Of a stretch of 9,990 nt of DNA, positions 6,342 to 9,990 are shown one piece after another. The DNA is from Thermoplasmata archaeon (lineage in GTDB: Archaea; Thermoplasmatota; SW-10-69-26): assembly GCA_003561665.1 (NCBI GenBank), contig PWVY01000295.1:1-9990 (forward strand), given 5' to 3'. The notes below the pieces were generated by a model. The model saw only the letters and a list, made by a program, of their open reading frames with translations, made no database searches and was not told the origin of the DNA. Both the position numbers and the translations under genes were made by a program. The stretch's first letter is position 1. Each line of letters begins with the position of its first letter.

Positions 6342-6521
6342 TCACGTCAGGGCTTTGGCCTCGTCGGGGTCAAGCTCCTGTGTGGGTCGAATCGTCACGG
6401 TTAGAGGTTCGCTGCCTTCTCGGTCCATCGCTGTTTTGACGGATCCAAGGATGGATTGGATGTAGGCTGCTGTGTTCGCGTAGCGCTTGCCCGCGATGAT
6501 CACCTCGTAACCGTGTGTCAT
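6342..6521 (-). CDS. Small protein of unknown function, paralogue A
   Basis: The protein is 59 residues starting at ATG 6521, with EVIIAGKRYANTAAYIQSIL in the first half and LTVTIRPTQELDPDEAKALT at the end. The longer open frame (to 6566) is rejected because it would overlap the TATA box. It is the paralogue of the following gene and the first of a two-gene unit. A CTTATAAG box lies 24 nt in front, so the transcript is likely leaderless or nearly so. The family is not recognised; the size and acidic, compact build would suit a small binding or adaptor protein, but this is a guess. Confidence 0.68.
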   Translation of the reverse strand: MTHGYEVIIAGKRYANTAAYIQSILGSVKTAMDREGSEPLTVTIRPTQELDPDEAKALT

Positions 6522-6578
6522 ACAATACCATGGTACGGTGGGTGGCTTATAAGTCTTGTCACACAACCCTCTAGGGTT
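6522..6578 (-). promoter_or_regulatory. Strong TATA promoter with two palindromes before the small-protein pair
   Basis: CTTATAAG (6546-6553) is the best archaeal TATA box in the window and sits 24 nt before the ATG at 6521. Downstream of it is the perfect palindrome TACCATGGTA (6526-6535), placed where a repressor could block initiation. Upstream is AACCCT-CT-AGGGTT (6565-6578), placed where an activator could bind. The local sequence is clearly more A/T-rich than its surroundings. Confidence 0.65.
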
Positions 6579-6622
6579 CCTTTGGAGAGCAAACGCACGC
6601 TGACCGCGAAAGGTCCTCGCTG

Positions 6623-7876
6623 TTAGCCCAGAAGCATCGCTTCCGGTTTCGCAAGCAGCCCTCGGACATCCTCTGCCAGCAACGCGCCATCGTAACCGTC
6701 CACCCAGCGATGATCGAAGCTGAACGAGAGCGTTAACTCATGCCCCACGCGCGCTTGGCCCTCCTTGAGCACCGGTACCTCGTCCAGGCTCCCAACGACC
6801 ACGCCTGTGACTTGCGGATGAACCAACACGGGCGTGGAAACGAAGGCATCCTCGTCGTGGAAGATGGACACCGTCACGGTGGGAACTGCATCCTCTCCCC
6901 CGCCCTCTAGGACGTCCTGGATCTCACGCAACCCCCGGTGGTGTGCACCTGCCACGGTACGCAGCTGGGCCCCCTCCTCGGTGGGCCACGCGACTTGGAC
7001 GTTCACCTCCTCCCTGTGCACCAACTCGTCCGTGTCCTCGTCGACCAGCGCGTTCAAGCGAGGGTGCTTTGCCAACGCTTGAGCAAGCGCTTTGACGACG
7101 GCGGCCAAGGGCTCGATGGCGCGTTCTTCCCCTTGCACTTGGGCTTGACCAAGAGCTTGATCCAGCGCATCCGCTTGGATACGGATGGCGAGCGTGAAGT
7201 GCGGTTGAAGCGTGGTGGACCGGTGCGCGGTTTGTCGCGTGGATCCCGCAGGCGCTTCCAGGGGCTCGATGCGGAGCACGTCGTCGCGGTCCACGCTTGG
7301 CACATCAAACGAGAACCGATCCATCTCCGCTCCCCTCGAGGTAGGCTTGGGGGCGGTGCTCGTCGCTTGGTCAAGGTCTTCCATGAGGATGCGCCCGGCG
7401 GGACCGCTGCCTTGAACCTTCGCGATGTCGATCCCTCGCTTCCGCGCCTCGATGCGCACGCTGGGAGGGGCCAGGATCCCTTCCGGGGTGCGGGTCTGGA
7501 TGACGCCTTGGGCCTCACCGTTCCCAGCAGGCCGCGGCGCAGGCGCCTCGGTCCGAGGGGCTGGATCGGGCGTAGGCGCTTCTTCCTCGGAGCGCTTGAG
7601 GGTCTCTTCGTCCTGGAGGGTCGGTTCTTCGTCGGGGTTGATGAGGACGAACGGTTCCCCTACCGTCACGGTCTCTCCTTCATCGTACACGATGGTCTGG
7701 ATGGTGCCGGCCACGGGCGCGCTGATCTGCACCGTGGCCTTGTCCGTCATCACCTCCACGATGTCCTCATCCTCGTCGACATGATCGCCCTCGTCGACGA
7801 TCCAGTTCACGATCTCGCCCTCGTGGATCCCTTCCCCAACGTCGGGGAACTTGAACTCGAACACCAAGCCAGTCAC
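6623..7876 (-). CDS. Dihydrolipoamide acyltransferase, E2 component of a 2-oxoacid dehydrogenase complex
   Basis: The protein is 417 residues. It transfers an acyl group from lipoyl-lysine to CoA and forms the core of the complex. A lipoyl domain occupies residues 5-80, with lipoyl-lysine K46 in VMTDKATV. A Pro/Ala/Glu-rich linker covers about 82-130. A peripheral-subunit-binding domain lies at about 134-169 (LAPPSVRIEARKRGIDIAKV). The catalytic domain runs from about 205 to the end, with the active-site pattern H389-R-W-V-D393-G in FSFDHRWVDGYDGALL. The catalytic domain looks shortened: the usual R-x2-I-A-x2-M helix before PHFTL and the glycine-rich turn before the PIINHP-like segment (here STPVLVHP) are altered. 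The start GTG 7876 overlaps the E1-alpha stop (GTGA), showing translational coupling. No E3 gene follows. Confidence 0.94.
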   Translation of the reverse strand: MTGLVFEFKFPDVGEGIHEGEIVNWIVDEGDHVDEDEDIVEVMTDKATVQISAPVAGTIQTIVYDEGETVTVGEPFVLINPDEEPTLQDEETLKRSEEEAPTPDPAPRTEAPAPRPAGNGEAQGVIQTRTPEGILAPPSVRIEARKRGIDIAKVQGSGPAGRILMEDLDQATSTAPKPTSRGAEMDRFSFDVPSVDRDDVLRIEPLEAPAGSTRQTAHRSTTLQPHFTLAIRIQADALDQALGQAQVQGEERAIEPLAAVVKALAQALAKHPRLNALVDEDTDELVHREEVNVQVAWPTEEGAQLRTVAGAHHRGLREIQDVLEGGGEDAVPTVTVSIFHDEDAFVSTPVLVHPQVTGVVVGSLDEVPVLKEGQARVGHELTLSFSFDHRWVDGYDGALLAEDVRGLLAKPEAMLLG

Positions 7877-8949
7877 GTCTCCTTGAACGTTGAAAGTTCC
7901 TCGATCTGCTCTTCAAGATGCCAGGGCACGGTCTCGTACACGTCCTTGACCATGGATTCCAGCGGGGGCGGTGTGCCCTCCTCGGCGGCGTTCACGGCCG
8001 CGCGCACTTCGCCTTGCACGTCCTCCTCGATGGTCTCCAAGTCGCGTTGCGTCGCGATGCTCTCCCGGATCAGGTACATCCTAAACCGGCTTAGCGGATC
8101 GCGCCGCTTGGCGGCCTCCACCTCGCTCTCGTCTCTGTACCGCGTGGGGTCATCGCTTGTGGAATGCCCCCGGATGCGGTACGTGTCGAACTCCAAGAGC
8201 GTGGGTCCCTCGCCGTCGCGTGCACGCTCAACCGCTTTTTTGGTGGCATCGTAAACGGCGAGCACGTCGTTCCCGTCCACGGTCTTCCCTTCGAACCCGT
8301 ACGCTTTGGCCTTGATGGCCAAGGATTCGCTTGCGGTTTGCTTCTCGACGGGCACGCTGATGGCCCACTTGTTGTTGTTGCATAGGAACACGACGGGCGC
8401 ATCCCAAACGCCCGCGAAGTTCATCGCGGTGTGGAAATCCCCTTCGCTGGTGGCTCCATCCCCCAGGTACGCGGCCGCGATGGCATCATCGCCCTTGTAG
8501 CGAGCAGCGTAGGCCATCCCCACCGCGTGAGGCAGTTGCGTAGCCATGCAGGAGGACCATGAGACCTGGTTCACATCCCGATCGCTGAAATGGCAAGGCA
8601 TCGATCGGCCTTTCTCGACGGCTTGCTCGGTCCCGAACAGGTGATGGAACCACTTCTCCACGCTCCATCCACGGTAGAGCATCACGCCACCTTGTCGAAG
8701 GCCCGGGAACACCCAATCATCCTCGCGTAACGCGGCCGCGCTCCCGATGGCCGTGGCTTCCTCGCCCGTGGATGCACCGTAGAACCCGATGCGGCCTTGC
8801 CGTTGCAGCTTCATGCACTGGTCGTCCACGCGGCGCGTGGTCACCATCGCCCGGTACATGCGCAAAAGCTGCTCCTCGGCTAGGGAGGGAGCATCCGGCG
8901 TAGGCGTCCCTTTCGGATCCAAGTACTGAAGAGGCTCAGCAACCGCCAC
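7873..8949 (-). CDS. 2-oxoacid dehydrogenase E1 component, alpha subunit
   Basis: This is the thiamine-diphosphate subunit that decarboxylates a 2-oxoacid (pyruvate or branched-chain) and passes the acyl group to the E2 lipoyl arm. The ThDP/Mg motif is GDGATSEGDFH (163-173), ending at CNNNKW (190-195). The loop GHSTSDDPTRYR (261-272) is the conserved phosphorylation-loop region and is closest to branched-chain-type E1-alpha. From GTG 8949 the protein has 358 residues, a usual length. GTG 9045 would add 32 Arg/Ala-rich residues; 8949 is preferred because CTTAAC (8977-8972) lies 22 nt upstream, like the other promoters here, but the 9045 start cannot be excluded. E1 is normally an alpha2beta2 tetramer; the beta gene that usually sits between alpha and E2 is absent. 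Confidence 0.94.
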   Translation of the reverse strand: MAVAEPLQYLDPKGTPTPDAPSLAEEQLLRMYRAMVTTRRVDDQCMKLQRQGRIGFYGASTGEEATAIGSAAALREDDWVFPGLRQGGVMLYRGWSVEKWFHHLFGTEQAVEKGRSMPCHFSDRDVNQVSWSSCMATQLPHAVGMAYAARYKGDDAIAAAYLGDGATSEGDFHTAMNFAGVWDAPVVFLCNNNKWAISVPVEKQTASESLAIKAKAYGFEGKTVDGNDVLAVYDATKKAVERARDGEGPTLLEFDTYRIRGHSTSDDPTRYRDESEVEAAKRRDPLSRFRMYLIRESIATQRDLETIEEDVQGEVRAAVNAAEEGTPPPLESMVKDVYETVPWHLEEQIEELSTFKET

Positions 8950-8978
8950 GGGAGGCCCACGCTCGTGAACCGTTAAGG
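8950..8978 (-). promoter_or_regulatory. Likely promoter of the E1-alpha/E2 operon
   Basis: CCTTAACG (8978-8971, minus strand) supplies a CTTAAC box 22 nt before the GTG at 8949. Spacing agrees with other boxes in the cluster and supports a leaderless start at 8949. If translation instead begins at 9045, this element lies inside the gene. Confidence 0.42.
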
Positions 8979-9046
8979 CTTTTCGCCGCGACGACGGCCT
9001 TGATCTTCTACGCGCTTTTGCCCCAGCCGCTCCCGCATCCGCCACA

Positions 9047-9078
9047 ATACGATGCGCGTATCGGGGTCAACCGTTGAC
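9047..9078. promoter_or_regulatory. Paired palindromes in the divergent intergenic region
   Basis: GTCAAC-C-GTTGAC (9066-9078) is a perfect 13-bp palindrome. Next to it ATACG (9047-9051) and CGTAT (9057-9061) form a second inverted repeat. Lying about 100-130 nt upstream of the E1-alpha start, they are candidate binding sites for a regulator of the operon; function is inferred. Confidence 0.35.
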
Positions 9079-9412
9079 GACGAGGACACCGCACAGCCCC
9101 TTGGACCTGTCCATCCCCTGCCGTTGCCCTAAGGCGACGAGTTGCTGGTGTCGTTACCCCCTTTCTCAAAGCCATGCAGTTGAGAAAAGCGTTCGCGCCC
9201 CACCCTACGACCCTCATCGACCAGGCACCAACCCACGAACGCGCCTCCACGAAACGGACCCAGGGAACAAGAGAACAAGGGAACCAACCCAACGCCTAAC
9301 CCTAACAACAAGAGAACCCACCGCACGAAGGCCCCACAGGACGGCTAACGATGCATCCTCCCCCCCTCCCTCGGAGCCTCCATCCGCCCGTGGCATCCCA
9401 GGAGGACCCCCC
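9079..9412. other. Intergenic region upstream of the kinase-like gene, with hairpins and short repeats
   Basis: No convincing gene is present. It holds an imperfect hairpin CGTTGCC-CTAA-GGCGACG (9122-9139; one G-U pair if transcribed from the plus strand), a perfect 8-bp inverted repeat TTTCTCAA/TTGAGAAA (9162-9169 and 9180-9187), and three copies of AACAAGRG (9266, 9274 and 9307). A 41-codon plus-strand frame starting at ATG 9174 and a minus-strand frame at 9129-9326 are open but lack supporting signals. The plus strand is strongly A/C-rich throughout. Confidence 0.4.
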
Positions 9413-9990
9413 ATGACGCCCGAGGACATTCCCGCCCGCAACCCCGGCTACAAACCCCAACGCCCCCAGATCCGGAACATGAAGCCCCCGGATCCCAGCA
9501 CGTACGAACGAACCGAACCCCAAGAAGAACCCTGGGAAGCTCTCGAACCCGTTCTCACACCCTTCCAACGCGAACGAACCCAAGAGGTCCTCAACCAAAT
9601 CCAAGACGCCTTCAACGACGACGACCCCGACCTCGACCACCTCACCCGCATCACGTACGAAGCCCTCGCAGAAGCCGTCAACACCGAGCTACGAGACGTC
9701 GTCACCCGCATGCAACACATCATCGAACTCTCCCTCGCCCCCGCCTCCCCCACGCAAGGCGTCACCCGAGAGAACAGCATCCACCTGCTCGAAACCCTCG
9801 AACACGCCACCACCCTTCTCCAAGCACAACTCCCACGAGAAGAGATCGCCACGCGCTTCCTCGACCTCGAAGAAACCCCCTTCGACCTCGCCGAAGCCAT
9901 CCAAGCACACCTCGAACACTCCCCCCTCGACCCCGCCCCCGAACTCTGGCTCGACCCCGCCCCCATCAAAGGCGACCCCGAACACCTCAC
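9413..9990 (+). CDS. Histidine-kinase-like protein, incomplete at window end
   Basis: At least 192 residues are visible, starting at ATG 9413 with AGGAGG (9400-9405) 7 nt in front. There is no signal peptide or membrane helix. Residues 1-48 are Pro/Glu-rich; about 76-140 form two long helices resembling a DHp dimerisation hairpin. Residues 156-191 (FDLAEAIQAHLE, then IKGDPEHL) match the linker and the beginning of an HATPase N-box region, where kinases read like G-D-P-x-x-L-x-x-A-L-x-N-L-L. In the first helix VNTELRDVVTRMQ aligns with the H-box S-H-E-L-R-x-P-L-T, but Asn90-Thr91 stand where Ser-His is expected. If the alignment holds, this is an unusual or inactive kinase. Codons are strongly C/A-ending (CTC, CCC, GAA, CGA). 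The ATP-binding domain and C-terminus lie beyond the window. The kinase call rests on short motifs and is moderate. Confidence 0.62.
   Translation, partial: MTPEDIPARNPGYKPQRPQIRNMKPPDPSTYERTEPQEEPWEALEPVLTPFQRERTQEVLNQIQDAFNDDDPDLDHLTRITYEALAEAVNTELRDVVTRMQHIIELSLAPASPTQGVTRENSIHLLETLEHATTLLQAQLPREEIATRFLDLEETPFDLAEAIQAHLEHSPLDPAPELWLDPAPIKGDPEHL

Noticed and set aside
6938..8254. Long plus-strand open frame opposite E2 and E1-alpha
   Set aside because: It is Arg/His-rich with no domain and lies opposite two certain genes; a GC-rich shadow.
8950..9045. Arg/Ala-rich 32-residue extension at the N-terminus of E1-alpha
   Set aside because: Not typical of E1-alpha, and it contains a CTTAAC box at leaderless spacing from GTG 8949. 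Not fully excluded.
9174..9299. Possible 41-residue plus-strand small protein
   Set aside because: Its start lies inside a hairpin loop, no Shine-Dalgarno precedes it, and composition is low-complexity.
9129..9326. Possible 65-residue hydrophobic minus-strand protein
   Set aside because: Its hydrophobicity follows from translating a G/T-rich strand, and there is no ribosome site or clear promoter. It overlaps the inverted repeat at 9162-9187.
1..9990. CRISPR arrays, tRNA or rRNA genes, transposases
   Set aside because: No regularly spaced repeats, no cloverleaf-like or rRNA-like sequence, and no transposase motif was seen on either strand.

Overview
The window is high-GC archaeal DNA, most probably from a euryarchaeal lineage near the Thermoplasmatota or an aerobic/facultative relative. 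Three things point there. Basal promoters look archaeal: a CTTATAAG box and several CTTNNN boxes lie 22-28 nt in front of start codons, which suggests leaderless transcripts. One regulator is a membrane-anchored protein with two winged helices, a type common in euryarchaea. The 2-oxoacid dehydrogenase E1-alpha/E2 pair is of the kind found in Thermoplasma-like and halophilic archaea. The taxonomic call is an inference from gene types, not a marker-gene result.

Layout, left to right. Positions 1-692 (+) hold the tail of an unknown gene and a CDP-alcohol phosphatidyltransferase (membrane lipid head-group transfer), followed by an oligo-T terminator. Positions 876-2370 (-) hold a frameshifted ribbon-helix-helix/antitoxin-like gene and a secreted-then-membrane-anchored regulator with two winged-helix domains; a perfect palindrome sits at the regulator's promoter. 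Divergent from it is an isocitrate/isopropylmalate-dehydrogenase-family enzyme (2613-3737, +). This converges on, and shares its stop tetranucleotide with, a UMF1-type MFS transporter (3734-4996, -).

A long run of minus-strand genes fills 3734-8949. In transcription order these are E1-alpha and E2 of a 2-oxoacid dehydrogenase complex (4-nt overlap), two tiny paralogous proteins of unknown function behind a strong TATA box, two paralogous SRPBCC/START-like proteins separated by a nested inverted repeat, and the transporter. No E1-beta or E3 gene is in the window. Positions 8950-9412 form a divergent intergenic region with several inverted repeats. From 9413 a plus-strand gene runs off the end; it looks like a soluble histidine-kinase-type protein whose H-box has Asn-Thr where Ser-His is expected.

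Metabolically the window combines central carbon enzymes (IDH-family enzyme, 2-oxoacid dehydrogenase) with regulators and ligand-binding small proteins. Nothing in the sequence proves that they form one pathway. Strand composition changes sharply: the top strand is G+T-rich over about 1-2400 and A+C-rich from about 3400-4200 and again past 9100, independent of which strand is coding. This suggests a replication-polarity switch, or a rearrangement or assembly join, near the dehydrogenase gene.
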